A stretch of DNA of 45,698 nt from a virus: positions 1 to 45,698 of IMG/VR virus record IMGVR_UViG_3300048672_000711; one strand, given 5' to 3'. Both the position numbers and the translations under genes were made by a program. The notes under the pieces are model-generated. The model was not told the DNA's origin, searched no databases, and was given only the letters and a program-made list of their open reading frames with translations. The first letter of the stretch is position 1. Each line of letters begins with the position of its first letter. Below are positions 8,189 to 17,495 of this stretch, piece by piece.

Positions 8189-9514
8189 CTACAATGATAG
8201 AGACAGTGGGATGCTGTGCAGAACGGCTTGCTTCCAAGGAGAAGTACAAACCATTTGACCAAACACACAATGATCTAGGATGTAAGCGAAACCATCGGTC
8301 ACGCTACGCTCGACTGTGTATTGTTGACCATCTGGAGCCTCTTGACGACGAATCAAACCATTCGAGAAGAACGTGAATCCGCTCCAATCGAGATAGTACA
8401 CTCTGTCATCTTCCATCTCTTGGAGAGCAGTAAGTGTCATCAAATCACCAGTGACAGATCCAATTTGGATTTGTTGCCAGCCATAGACAGATACTTTACG
8501 GCTTCCAGGAGTGATGTTGAATTGGCCTTTGGCAAAAGTATCTGTGTTACCAGAAGCTTCCAAAGCTTTCAGCACCAAACCAAACAGTTTGTAGCTCATC
8601 ACTACGTCAAGCGAGGCACTTGGCTTGCCAAGGATTTGACGACGGGTATAGCCATCGAAAATCGCAGCAATCAAAGTTGCACCGCTGGAAATTGCAGAAC
8701 CATCCGTTTGAACAGCTTGCAAAAATGGATATGCAGTTTTGGTAAAGCCATAAAGAGTGGCAGAACCACCATTTGCAGCAGCCAAAATTTGATTTCCAAC
8801 AGAGTTGAAAGAATTAGCTTGAGCACCTGGATGATATACTTTTGCAGATTGAGCAACAGTGTAAGCATTAGCTTGCAAAGTTGTCACTGGATCTGCTGTA
8901 CCAGCTACACCACCGCGAGTTCCAGAAAGTGTAATAGCACCTTTTTTAAGTGTTCCACCATTGATATCAATACCAACTACATAAAAGGTAGAAGGAATCG
9001 AGTTGCCATCATCAAGTACAACTTTTTGATCTAGTTGAAAGCGATTAACTTTATCAACTTCGATCACTCCACCAACTGTTCCATCAACAGTCAAAGTAGC
9101 AAAGTGAGGACCTGCAAGCAGGTTCACAGCAATTGCTGTTTTGAAATAGGTGATGAAATCATTGATTTGACCAGGAAGCATACGTAGGAATGATTTCTCA
9201 TTCACTTTACCGTCATGCTCGATCAAGTCACGATGACGAAATTTCAGGGAACCCCAAACTTCGGTCATGTCAGATTGTTGCAAATATCCGCGCTTATATT
9301 TAAAGCTCGAAATATCTGTGGTCGCAGGAAGTTGACCAAACTCAACAGACGAAGCCGATTGACCCTCGAAAGGAATTGGGATTGCTCCGCCTTTCCAACT
9401 GTCATCTTTATTCATCTGTTCAAACGAATACATATTTTTAACAAGCTCAGCCCTCAGCAGGTCAACTGCCAAGTATTCATTGAGCATGTCATTAAACTCA
9501 CGTAAAGAACCCAT
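8189..9514 (-). CDS. Major capsid (coat) protein
   Basis: This 441-aa protein follows the scaffold gene and is preceded by AGGAG with good spacing. The long N-terminal helical arm (MGSLREFNDMLNEYLAVDLL), the RDLIEHDGKVNE segment, an inserted beta-rich domain around residues 140-240, and the C-terminal LIRRQEAPDGQQYTVERSVT strand region fit HK97-fold coat proteins of P22-like and other podoviruses. It should form the procapsid shell with the scaffold. The strong ribosome-binding site and the following hairpin suit a very highly expressed gene. Confidence 0.88.
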   Translation of the reverse strand: MGSLREFNDMLNEYLAVDLLRAELVKNMYSFEQMNKDDSWKGGAIPIPFEGQSASSVEFGQLPATTDISSFKYKRGYLQQSDMTEVWGSLKFRHRDLIEHDGKVNEKSFLRMLPGQINDFITYFKTAIAVNLLAGPHFATLTVDGTVGGVIEVDKVNRFQLDQKVVLDDGNSIPSTFYVVGIDINGGTLKKGAITLSGTRGGVAGTADPVTTLQANAYTVAQSAKVYHPGAQANSFNSVGNQILAAANGGSATLYGFTKTAYPFLQAVQTDGSAISSGATLIAAIFDGYTRRQILGKPSASLDVVMSYKLFGLVLKALEASGNTDTFAKGQFNITPGSRKVSVYGWQQIQIGSVTGDLMTLTALQEMEDDRVYYLDWSGFTFFSNGLIRRQEAPDGQQYTVERSVTDGFAYILDHCVFGQMVCTSPWKQAVLHSIPLSLSL

Positions 9515-9528
9515 TTTATACTCCTAAA

Positions 9529-10575
9529 TTATTCTCTTGCTAACACAGCACTTCTTCGCTGCATTAGATCATCCATACTTGTTATTGCCTTCTTGACGGG
9601 TGAGGCACCTTTACCCGTTACATGAGGAATGACAGGAACGCCTTGTTTAGTCATCTTAGGTTGGACTTGCGATCCTTCCATTTGACCACCTGGCACTTGT
9701 GAGTCAGTCATTGTTGCTTCTCCAGCAGGAGCACTTCCAGCTCCAAGCCACCCACCAAATTTTTTCAAGGTATGAGTGATAGCTTGTTCAGGGCTAAGAT
9801 CAATACCTGTCTGATGGAAATAAGAAGAGGCTTCATCAATAACTAAAGCTCGAAAGCTTCCTTCCCCCATTTTCGCATCCCAAGATTTTCCATAATTAGA
9901 AATCTCGGGACGATTCATAACAGTCTCAAGCTGCAATGTGCGATATTCCACACTTTGCTGTTGATGCTGTTGTTGCATCTGCTGATGTTGCTTTTCAATC
10001 TGCATCTTCTCATACTCGATACGTCTTGCGTTCTCCATCGCTTGACGTTGCTCGGGTGGAAGTTGCATTTCTTCAAGTTTTTTCTCAACATACTTGAATA
10101 GTTGTTCGTCATTAAGGCCAAAAGCCTTAGCAAAACTACCAATGTCACCTTTTTGAAGATATTGTCCGACTTCTGCAAGACTATTTTTAATAGGCTCAAA
10201 TTCACTTCGTAGAGAATTGTAAGATTCCATTTGTTTCTGATACTGAGACTTCATTCCATCAAGAGCATAGGCTTTGGTGAAAACGTCTTTAAAACGCTTT
10301 TCCGAATCCTGATCTTTAATGAAAGGTCTGAAGTATTCGTCAACTTCTAGTTCCTTACCAGATGCCTTGAACTTCCAATTGGGTGTCCAAGTAGGAGCGG
10401 AAACAGTTTCACCTGTAGCAGCGCCAGATTGTTGAGAAGGGGCAGATGTCTGCGCATTGCTTGGCGCAGCGGCAGTAACGGTTTGCTGTGTATTGCTTGA
10501 CCCAGCGGCAGTTGTTTCCTGAGTATTGCTTGACTCAGCGGCAGTAGATTCCACGATCATATCTCCTATTAACAT
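9529..10575 (-). CDS. Scaffolding protein
   Basis: The 348-aa product has the usual scaffold make-up: a disordered Ser/Thr/Ala/Gln-rich N-terminus with repeated AAESSNTQ / AAGSSNTQ units, a long charged helical centre (about residues 130-215, very Gln-rich near the end) and a basic C-terminus. It lies between portal and coat. The ATG at 10575 overlaps the portal stop (TAATG). A later ATG (10560) or GTG (10554) lies after AGGAGAT and could be used instead. The coding DNA of the repeated N-terminal units is itself a short tandem repeat. Confidence 0.82.
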   Translation of the reverse strand: MLIGDMIVESTAAESSNTQETTAAGSSNTQQTVTAAAPSNAQTSAPSQQSGAATGETVSAPTWTPNWKFKASGKELEVDEYFRPFIKDQDSEKRFKDVFTKAYALDGMKSQYQKQMESYNSLRSEFEPIKNSLAEVGQYLQKGDIGSFAKAFGLNDEQLFKYVEKKLEEMQLPPEQRQAMENARRIEYEKMQIEKQHQQMQQQHQQQSVEYRTLQLETVMNRPEISNYGKSWDAKMGEGSFRALVIDEASSYFHQTGIDLSPEQAITHTLKKFGGWLGAGSAPAGEATMTDSQVPGGQMEGSQVQPKMTKQGVPVIPHVTGKGASPVKKAITSMDDLMQRRSAVLARE

Positions 10576-12731
10576 TAACCCATGTTAGGCGGGACACTCT
10601 GCGTCGGTCTTCCCTGAATCTCCGCAGCCTGTTGGTTTATTTTGCCAGCTTCCTTGCCAGCACTTAAATCCATTCCGGTTGTTCCACCCTGAACAACTTG
10701 TCCCATAGTATCTGCCTGTGCTTGGGTGGGAAGCGCAGACATTTGATTCATTGAAGTTCCCTGATCGGCAAGTCTTTGGACTAACCATTCCAAAGCTCTG
10801 GCTGGAATCACAACACGCTGTGATTTTCCGTCAGGAGTTGAGACATAATAATCAGCTTTTACAAGAGCGCCTTCAGTTGGAATATATTCCGACTGGGCTG
10901 CTAAAATCTGACGCTGTTTATCTGCTTCAAGTTGTTCATATTGAGAAACGTACATATCATAGTTGTGTTGAATATCTGGATCTAGAAGTCTAAAGTCGGA
11001 AGATCTCATCCTAGAAGTTAGACGACGAATCATATAAGTATTATCGTCATATTTTCCAACACCAGGGTTTTCACCACGATCAAGTGCAAGTAAAAGATTT
11101 GTGGCAATATCATAATCCATTGTGAAATCTTCAAAGATCTCAGTCATATTTCCAAATGGACTTGCACGAATCAATCTTCCAATATCTTGACGATCAAGTT
11201 TATTGCCATTGTATTGCATCGTATGATTAATAAGAAGTTGCTTTCCCCACATTTCTTCTATGTCGTGGGATTGGGCAATAACTTTTATCTGATAGCCCAT
11301 TGGTTCTGCATTTTTAAACTCAGCAATATTAATTGCTTCGCTTCGTCCAACTGCTGGGATAAGTTCGTCATCTGGAATATAGTGTCTTGCTAGTTCCAAA
11401 TAAAGTTCCGCAATATTTGTTAAGAACTTTTCAAATTTATTGGAATAGATCTTAAATTTCTTTTTGTTCTTAAGTGAAGCAAACAAAGAACCATATGGAT
11501 CTGCATTTACTTTATCATCTTCCTGAGAATCTTCTGCTACGTTAGATATCTGATACATCTCAGAAATCTGAGAGGACATATAGTTAAGATACTGCTCTCC
11601 AGATCTTCCCTGAAGAATTGTTGGGGCAAGTCCTGAGTATTGAAGTGTTCTTACTCCAGGAAGTGTTCCACCATTTGTAACTTTAGTACCAGACTGAACT
11701 AGAAGTTTATCATCCCCAAGGGTAACTTGGTGTTCAGCAATCTTACTTGCAGAACGATTAATCTCAGCTTGATATGGACGAAGTTGCTTTACTATAGATC
11801 TGGCTCTAGCCGATGTTTGGATATCATCAAATCCAGCACACTTAATTGGATAGATGCCGAATGGTAGAACGTCTTCAAATAAAATTCCACCCTCAGTAGT
11901 GATATAGAAATACCCATCTGGATATTGCATACAAGGCTTGAAGTAGTACTCGCGGATCATCGCCTGACCTTTTGGTGAGCGAGTATATGTGCCATTAGCA
12001 CCATCAAATACTAGAAAAGTTTTATCTACTGTCTCAGAAATTAACTTTAACTTCTGTTCATCCTGACCAACCATTGCTTTTAGAGTATCAATATCAACCA
12101 TCTTGCGATGACACCAAAAATTTGTATCTCCAGAAGATTTTGCGTTAGCATTTCTAACCATATTGAAAGAAAATAATCTTTCAAACTCAAATGCCCCAGA
12201 ATATTGTTGTCCGGTTATCTCAGGAGTACCATCTTCACTAATAACTACTTGTCCTCGCTCGTCTAACTTTGGAATATCTCCAAGAAGTCTTCCTTTATTG
12301 GGATTCCATGTGATTTTTACAAAAACTTCCCCAAGATCCACGAAATCTTTAGCCCAGGTCTGAATCTGTTCGTCAAGATCGTACTTTTCCCAAGCATCCT
12401 CCCAAACAGCCTTATTAAGTTCTGCTGATTTCTTATCCTGAATCTCTTTTTCATTTTTTGGAACTATATTTACACCAGGATTATGTCCAACGATGTTGTT
12501 CTGATAAGTTTTTGTAATTTTTCCTATGTGATTCTTGGTAAGTCGAAGTTTTTGGTCATTGCTAAGATCTTTGTTATCTCTAATCCGATTCCAGTACCGA
12601 GAACCCTTTCTAGTGTAATGATCTCCAGCGATTAATAGGACATTGGATCTTTGTTCTGCGAATAATTCTCTATCAGAGTTTTCACCGTCAGTAAAAAGCT
12701 CATTTAGTTGCTCAATCGTGTGCTTCTTCAT
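10575..12731 (-). CDS. Portal protein (P22-like)
   Basis: This 718-aa protein forms the dodecameric DNA-entry ring at the capsid vertex. Size and order (terminase, small gene, portal, scaffold, coat) match P22-type phages. Recognisable stretches include LLIAGDHYTRKGSRYWNRIRD near the N-terminus, QNNIVGHNPGVNIVPK, DFVDLGEVFVKITWN, and the SIVKQLRPYQAEINRSASKI wing/stem helix about halfway along. The C-terminus is Gln/Met-rich and disordered. The ATG at 12731 sits 6-7 nt after GAGG; a TTG just before it is not needed. Confidence 0.9.
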   Translation of the reverse strand: MKKHTIEQLNELFTDGENSDRELFAEQRSNVLLIAGDHYTRKGSRYWNRIRDNKDLSNDQKLRLTKNHIGKITKTYQNNIVGHNPGVNIVPKNEKEIQDKKSAELNKAVWEDAWEKYDLDEQIQTWAKDFVDLGEVFVKITWNPNKGRLLGDIPKLDERGQVVISEDGTPEITGQQYSGAFEFERLFSFNMVRNANAKSSGDTNFWCHRKMVDIDTLKAMVGQDEQKLKLISETVDKTFLVFDGANGTYTRSPKGQAMIREYYFKPCMQYPDGYFYITTEGGILFEDVLPFGIYPIKCAGFDDIQTSARARSIVKQLRPYQAEINRSASKIAEHQVTLGDDKLLVQSGTKVTNGGTLPGVRTLQYSGLAPTILQGRSGEQYLNYMSSQISEMYQISNVAEDSQEDDKVNADPYGSLFASLKNKKKFKIYSNKFEKFLTNIAELYLELARHYIPDDELIPAVGRSEAINIAEFKNAEPMGYQIKVIAQSHDIEEMWGKQLLINHTMQYNGNKLDRQDIGRLIRASPFGNMTEIFEDFTMDYDIATNLLLALDRGENPGVGKYDDNTYMIRRLTSRMRSSDFRLLDPDIQHNYDMYVSQYEQLEADKQRQILAAQSEYIPTEGALVKADYYVSTPDGKSQRVVIPARALEWLVQRLADQGTSMNQMSALPTQAQADTMGQVVQGGTTGMDLSAGKEAGKINQQAAEIQGRPTQSVPPNMG

Positions 12732-13065
12732 CAATGTCCTCTAATTCCTTGGAAGCTAATAGATCTTCATAGCGAGAAGGGTCTTCGATTAGCATATGAT
12801 CTACTACGTCTGATTTATTATCCAAAACATCCTTATTAAAAGCATCTTCTTCAATCTTAGCAGCCTTTGCTGATGCTTTCACACGTTTGGCTTTCCCTTC
12901 AACTGAATTATTTGATCTTTGTAGTTTAAGTCCTTCGTATTCTAACACTTCAATGTCGAACTTTGCACAAGCCTTCATAAAGAAGATTACATCTTTGGGC
13001 TTAAGGCTAATGGTACTTGGATCTCGGCGCTCCCATTTTCTTTTCTCTTTAACTTCTTCAGACAT
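12712..13065 (-). CDS. Small charged protein between terminase and portal
   Basis: This 117-aa, Lys/Glu-rich protein starts at the ATG that overlaps the TerL stop (TAATG) after GGAG. Its early segment RRDPSTISLKPKD is encoded by the second copy of the 25-bp heptamer module. The rest is helical with an acidic C-terminus. It may help connect packaging and portal assembly, but I see no known domain. Confidence 0.7.
   Translation of the reverse strand: MSEEVKEKRKWERRDPSTISLKPKDVIFFMKACAKFDIEVLEYEGLKLQRSNNSVEGKAKRVKASAKAAKIEEDAFNKDVLDNKSDVVDHMLIEDPSRYEDLLASKELEDIDEEAHD
13000..13024 (-). repeat. 25-bp heptamer module, copy 2 (117-aa gene)
   Basis: It begins AGATCCAAGTACCAT and encodes DPSTISLK. 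It differs from copy 1 at only a few bases. Confidence 0.8.
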
Positions 13066-14639
13066 TAGTCCACTCCAGCTTGTTCTTGCCAAAAGTCCAA
13101 TTCATCACTGATGCTATCAACATCTTTCTCATCTTCAAGTCCTAAAGTTCTTTTTCTTCGCTCTTCTCGCTCATCATAAGGCTTTTCAAAGAGAGTCTCT
13201 AACTTGAAGGGATCAACAGAAGTCTTACAGTCAGAAAAATCAAAAGGTATTCCGTTAAGCGTATATCTAAATGCGTCCACTAGATCGTCAAGGAAATGCC
13301 TCTTATCTCCAACTGCTGGAACTGTGCAAAGTTCTCCAATTAGTTTTTGTAGTTCTGGGTCTTCGTCAAATATCTTAAGCATCCCAGTCTTTAAGAGCGT
13401 GTTGAACAGTCCGTAGCCAGATTCGCGGTTCTTGTCCGCTGGAACAAACGCTTCACCTTGTCTAGCGGCCACCATGAAGAAATCTTTGTTTTCGTAGTCA
13501 TATCGCTGCATGACTGGGCGAAGATTTCCTCTAAGCTCGCGGTACTTGTCCAAGATATCCGTACTGGTTGTAGCGATCTTATCACCACGCCATGCTTTGA
13601 ATGCCCTCGCATGTTTATAGTCTGGAGACACCGCAACAAATCCAATAGCGGTTGGGTGTCCTGAAGTTCCGCCAGATCCAGGGTCAATTCCCGTATAAAC
13701 GTGCCATCCTGATAAGTCGTGCGCTTTACATACATTCCTATCTCTGTCGAACGCAGGAAATCTAAGACCGTCGATTTTGACAAATCTTCCATGCACTCTC
13801 CGATCAACTTCTGCTTTAGAGATACAGCGATCAATAATCTGCTGAATACGAGCAAGCGTCCAATGTGACTTCGTACCATCGTCGTACTTGAGGCAGTCGA
13901 GTAGTGATACTTGGATCTTTAAAGCGTCTTTATGCTTTTCATCATCTGGGTTCTTTGGTTCGATTACGTTTTCCCAATACAATTGGCCAAGCGTTGCTGT
14001 AAATGCCATTGAGAAATATCCATTGGTCGCGTTAAGCCTTGCTTGTACCTCTGGAAAAATTTCTATTAAAAGCTCCTCATCGCAGGCAACATAGTATGCC
14101 GTACCTGTTTGGAGATCCTGAACCTTCTGCCCATAAGTTTTAAAATAGATTGTTACTCCACTCTTGAAACTTATACTCTTGATATCTCCACGCTCACGAT
14201 TTATCTCCCAACCATACTGTGGATCGTCTTTGAACTTTCCACGCGGCATGAACATTGGCTCCCACTTCTGCTCAAACTCAATCGTAGCAACATCAGCAGT
14301 TGGGTACATATACCAAAAAGTATTGGGCACACCGTTCACTAAAATATCTGGGTTCCAAAGTTTCGGCCAAAGGCTTGGCTCCGTTGCCCAATGAATTATC
14401 TTCCTAATTTGTGTACTGGACTTGCTGGCTTGGTTTCCAGCCGTGAGAAAACATTCGTGGTTAGTGCTATCGAAGAACTTCCTCGCCCAAGCGTACCACT
14501 TACCATTAAACGCATTTAGGTGTGGTAGTCCTTCTCGAAGTTCTAGCTTCTTCTCAAGAAGCTGAAGCTCTGCCTTCTTTAAAAGCAAAGCTTCATCGCT
14601 TGAGATTACACTAGATTTCCTCTTAAACTTCTGAGCCAC
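13065..14639 (-). CDS. terL: Terminase large subunit
   Basis: This 524-aa packaging motor has both terminase activities visible. ATPase: GNQASKSS at 68-75 (deviant Walker A), YYVACDEE at 182-189 (Walker B with Asp187 and catalytic Glu188) and MAFTAT at 211-216 (coupling motif). Nuclease (RNase H-like): TGIDPG with Asp319, and the final DDLVDAFRY cluster around 451-459. It is predicted to dock on the portal, translocate DNA and cut concatemers. The family is P22-like or related podovirus by context. Packaging strategy (headful or cos) is not decided by the sequence. Confidence 0.95.
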   Translation of the reverse strand: MAQKFKRKSSVISSDEALLLKKAELQLLEKKLELREGLPHLNAFNGKWYAWARKFFDSTNHECFLTAGNQASKSSTQIRKIIHWATEPSLWPKLWNPDILVNGVPNTFWYMYPTADVATIEFEQKWEPMFMPRGKFKDDPQYGWEINRERGDIKSISFKSGVTIYFKTYGQKVQDLQTGTAYYVACDEELLIEIFPEVQARLNATNGYFSMAFTATLGQLYWENVIEPKNPDDEKHKDALKIQVSLLDCLKYDDGTKSHWTLARIQQIIDRCISKAEVDRRVHGRFVKIDGLRFPAFDRDRNVCKAHDLSGWHVYTGIDPGSGGTSGHPTAIGFVAVSPDYKHARAFKAWRGDKIATTSTDILDKYRELRGNLRPVMQRYDYENKDFFMVAARQGEAFVPADKNRESGYGLFNTLLKTGMLKIFDEDPELQKLIGELCTVPAVGDKRHFLDDLVDAFRYTLNGIPFDFSDCKTSVDPFKLETLFEKPYDEREERRKRTLGLEDEKDVDSISDELDFWQEQAGVD

Positions 14640-14645
14640 ATAACC

Positions 14646-14915
14646 CTATACGATTGTATAGTCAGCAGCAAGTGTAGCAGCAGAAATGATTGAGAACTTT
14701 CCACTCGCCTCTTTCACTAGATAATCATCTTCTGCAAGTCTAACTTCCTTGCCTGTGCTCGAAGCATCCTGCATGAGAATTGGAGTGGTGCCATCTAGCA
14801 TGTATATCCCAGCCTGAAAGTCCGCTGGAAAATCAGCAGTCCAACTTGCGTTCTTAAACTGCGCAACTGTTACTGTCACTGGATTTGTCGTATAGTCTGC
14901 TTCTGTCGTAGGCAT
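14646..14915 (-). CDS. Small beta-rich protein upstream of TerL
   Basis: This 89-aa protein starts MPTTEADYTTNPVTVTVAQF at an ATG after GGGAGGAT. An upstream in-frame start would overlap the previous gene and is less likely. The sequence is beta-rich without charged helices and ends AATLAADYTIV. It could be a head-decoration or other minor virion protein. No known domain is recognised. Confidence 0.65.
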   Translation of the reverse strand: MPTTEADYTTNPVTVTVAQFKNASWTADFPADFQAGIYMLDGTTPILMQDASSTGKEVRLAEDDYLVKEASGKFSIISAATLAADYTIV

Positions 14916-14916
14916 C

Positions 14917-15747
14917 TTAATCCTCCCTGTTCTTTTCAATTAAAATGGGCGCAAAATTGGGTATCCCATCCGTTAATTCCAAAGGCTCCGCATGAGACTC
15001 TGGCAATAAATCTACATTCGTATTCGTCTGAACATCTATAACAGCAGAATCGTCCAACTTCTGACGAAGCTCTGCAAGCTTTTTATCCAGCTCCTCAATC
15101 GTCGTCGCTCGCTTGGGGGAACCAAGATCCACGTTTACGTTTACGTTCCTATTGGTATTCGTAGACGTAATCTCCACTCTCTGCTTCAGTGGACCTTGGA
15201 CCCTGTTATCTAAAAACACCAACGCTTGCATGAGCACAGATGCCGCCTTCGGGTCCAAATGCCCATTGGGGAACTGAAACTTTGCCGTAAGGATTTCGTC
15301 TCTGAGGCGCTCTAGTCCAAGATTCAAACACTCCTCTAACATGAGATCGTATTTCACCGGACGCCGTAGCCAGTACACCAACAATTGGGGATGCTTTGCT
15401 ACCCTATGCTGCCAATGTTGAGCAGATGTTAGACCCCGGACGAAATCGTGCACGTCAATTGAACTCGAAAGTTTAACTGTCTTAAAATCATAATTGCGCC
15501 AAAAATTGATCTTGATTCGCGAATCTTGCTTCGTGATTCCTTGAGGGCCCAGCGTCTTACCTATCTCCTCATCAGATAGATCCAACATTTCCTTTGGAAT
15601 CAAATCCCATACCCTTGAAATCCTTGGAGAAAACTGACACTTAAGTTGATCTATGTCATCAATGGTTTTATCGCTGGGCGTCGAATGTGGCTTTAGGGCC
15701 GTGGTACTTGGATCTATTTCTAATTCTTTTGGAATAACATTAGCCAT
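14917..15747 (-). CDS. Putative terminase small subunit (first gene of the late operon)
   Basis: The 276-aa protein directly precedes the packaging genes. Its N-terminus holds IDPSTTALKP, the third copy of the heptamer-encoded module. The middle is helical (about residues 40-165, Arg/Trp-rich: INFWRNYDF, WQHRVAKHPQLLVYWLRR) and suits DNA binding. The C-terminal third is Asn/Val-rich, then helical (TIEELDKKLAELRQKLDD), as in oligomerising TerS proteins. The call rests on position and composition; no clear HTH could be fixed by eye. It starts at an ATG after TTGGAGATAA. Confidence 0.55.
   Translation of the reverse strand: MANVIPKELEIDPSTTALKPHSTPSDKTIDDIDQLKCQFSPRISRVWDLIPKEMLDLSDEEIGKTLGPQGITKQDSRIKINFWRNYDFKTVKLSSSIDVHDFVRGLTSAQHWQHRVAKHPQLLVYWLRRPVKYDLMLEECLNLGLERLRDEILTAKFQFPNGHLDPKAASVLMQALVFLDNRVQGPLKQRVEITSTNTNRNVNVNVDLGSPKRATTIEELDKKLAELRQKLDDSAVIDVQTNTNVDLLPESHAEPLELTDGIPNFAPILIEKNRED
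15691..15715 (-). repeat. 25-bp heptamer module, copy 3 (putative TerS)
   Basis: It begins AGATCCAAGTACCAC and encodes DPSTTALK. It uses the same frame as the other two copies. Confidence 0.8.
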
Positions 15748-15959
15748 TTATCTCCAATTTCGCATTGATTTGATTAGATTCTGAATAGTTTCAATATACT
15801 TTGTCCACTATTTTTAATGGAATACGTACAAAGGTCTTTTATTTTTTTAATTTTTTTTTTCGACTATTAGATTTTTTGGTAAGCGGGATGCACACCCGGA
15901 AAGCCATACTGCCTAGACCCCTATCCCCCTGTCAAGCAGAACCGCGCACCGTAACGCAA

Positions 15960-16345
<386 letters not shown>

Positions 16346-16382
16346 TTGCAGCGCAGTAACAAAATATATTTAGAAAAATAAC

Positions 16383-16411
16383 TTGCGCATAATATAGAGC
16401 ATTGCTAGAAT
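16383..16411 (+). promoter_or_regulatory. Sigma70-type promoter for the first plus-strand genes
   Basis: TTGCGC (16383-16388) is followed after exactly 17 bp by TAGAAT (16406-16411, five of six consensus bases). The predicted start is about 40 bp upstream of the ATG at 16457. It lies at the edge of the heptamer region and points away from the late operon. Confidence 0.6.
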
Positions 16412-16456
16412 ATTTCAAGTTAACTAATTCCGGTTAATGAAATGGAGAATATTTTT

Positions 16457-16735
16457 ATGTCGCGATTTTATACAAGTGTGACTAATTCTAGAGGGAAAGA
16501 AACGACTGCGAGCGGTAAATCTACAGGCCAGACTTGTCATATTAGAGGCTGGAATGTAGGAGTAGAGATTAGGGCAAGGCCTAATCCTGCGAATGAAAAT
16601 TGTGATATTTTTGAAGTCTGGATGACTTCCGGAAGCGACGGACAAGCACAGCACAGTGTCTTTGTAGCTAACATTGGGCAAGGCTTTAATGGCCAACGCA
16701 AGTTTGAAGCGCCTACTCGGTTCGTGGTGCAATAA
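16457..16735 (+). CDS. Small hypothetical protein, first plus-strand gene
   Basis: This 92-aa beta-rich protein starts MSRFYTSVTNSRGKETT. The decoy ATG at 16442 is part of AATGGAGAAT, which serves as the ribosome-binding site for the ATG at 16457. The core has CHIRGWNVGVEI and FEVWMTSGSDG with no zinc pattern. The last codons, encoding FVVQ, include a GGTTCGT heptamer. The stop overlaps the next ATG (TAATG). Similar short proteins occur near phage early promoters, but no function is known to me. Confidence 0.65.
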   Translation: MSRFYTSVTNSRGKETTASGKSTGQTCHIRGWNVGVEIRARPNPANENCDIFEVWMTSGSDGQAQHSVFVANIGQGFNGQRKFEAPTRFVVQ

Positions 16736-16902
16736 TGAAAACTAGATGCGTTGTTTGTCAATGCGATACAGACAGAAAAGTGTTTTGTGAATATTGGGAA
16801 ACTTGGGAATACTTGTGCTTTGATTATTACTGCGAGCGGGACTTTTATGCAGCTAGCAGTTATCCTTCACAGTCGGAAGCATTGGCGCAGGTTTACTTAT
16901 GA
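16735..16902 (+). CDS. Cys-rich small protein
   Basis: This 55-aa protein begins MKTRCVVCQCDTDRKVFC, with a C..C.C motif and further Cys at residues 18, 28 and 33. It could bind zinc. The gene is coupled to both neighbours (TAATG before, ATGA after). No homologous family is recognised. Confidence 0.65.
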   Translation: MKTRCVVCQCDTDRKVFCEYWETWEYLCFDYYCERDFYAASSYPSQSEALAQVYL

Positions 16903-17138
16903 TCTTTTCAAAAGATTATTACTTTAGAATCGAAGGTAAAAAGTTACCCGTTAAGGTTAACCGTGACTTATCTTTGTTTGAAGCTTGCAAGCGTACAATT
17001 GGTGTTAAGGGTTCAATTGTTTTAAGAAATGGCAATCTTGTTGCCTTCTTTAATAGCTTTTCGGGACTTGTACAAGCAGGATTCGAAGCTAACAAACTGG
17101 AGAAGGAAGCAATTTTTGACTTTCATATGGGAGTCTAG
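16899..17138 (+). CDS. Small hypothetical protein
   Basis: This 79-aa protein (MIFSKDYYFRIEGKKLPVKV...) has alternating strands, a short helix (SLFEACKRTIG) and a Glu/Lys-rich C-terminus. It overlaps the upstream gene by ATGA. No motif points to a function. Confidence 0.6.
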   Translation: MIFSKDYYFRIEGKKLPVKVNRDLSLFEACKRTIGVKGSIVLRNGNLVAFFNSFSGLVQAGFEANKLEKEAIFDFHMGV

Positions 17139-17141
17139 TCG

Positions 17142-17345
17142 ATGAAAACTTACAAGAAAATTGATCTATTTTTTAATGGTGACTATTTGTGCTCAACAAA
17201 TCAGGCTAAGACTTGCAAGGCTGCAAAAATTGCTTGGCTTGAAAGGGCGGCGTTTTGGATTGAAACAGTACCTACTTTAGTTGAAAGAAGAGTCTTAAAA
17301 TATCCGCAATATCTAACTGCTCGCTTCGACCATTCTCGCCGATAA
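17142..17345 (+). CDS. Small hypothetical protein
   Basis: This 67-aa basic protein (MKTYKKIDLFFNGDYLCSTN...) contains a predicted helix with TCKAAKIAWLERA, as in small phage proteins that link a beta hairpin to a helix. It is the last gene before a terminator at 17371. No family is assigned. Confidence 0.6.
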   Translation: MKTYKKIDLFFNGDYLCSTNQAKTCKAAKIAWLERAAFWIETVPTLVERRVLKYPQYLTARFDHSRR

Positions 17346-17370
17346 CTTTGTAATATTTACTTTTCCCTCT

Positions 17371-17400
17371 AAAGGCTGGCATTTTGCTGGCCTTTGTCAT
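17371..17400 (+). terminator. Rho-independent-type terminator after the first small operon
   Basis: AAAGGC (17371-17376) pairs with GCCTTT (17390-17395), with an inner GC/GC pair, followed by a T-rich tail (GTCATTTT). It separates the 16.4-17.3 kb cluster from the DUF932 gene. Confidence 0.65.
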
Positions 17401-17424
17401 TTTAAAAACAAATAATATTTCATT

Positions 17425-17455
17425 TGACTTTCTTTCTATAATTATTCTATCTTTC
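17425..17455 (+). promoter_or_regulatory. Candidate promoter of the DUF932 gene
   Basis: A TTGACT lies in the AT-rich stretch after the terminator, with TATAAT 7 bp later (too close) and TATCTT at about 18 bp. The second spacing makes a usable, imperfect promoter for the monocistronic gene at 17496, but which -10 is used is uncertain. Confidence 0.4.
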
Positions 17456-17495
17456 TTCTAGGCAGCAATTCCGCCGCCTAAATGGAGAAAATGTT

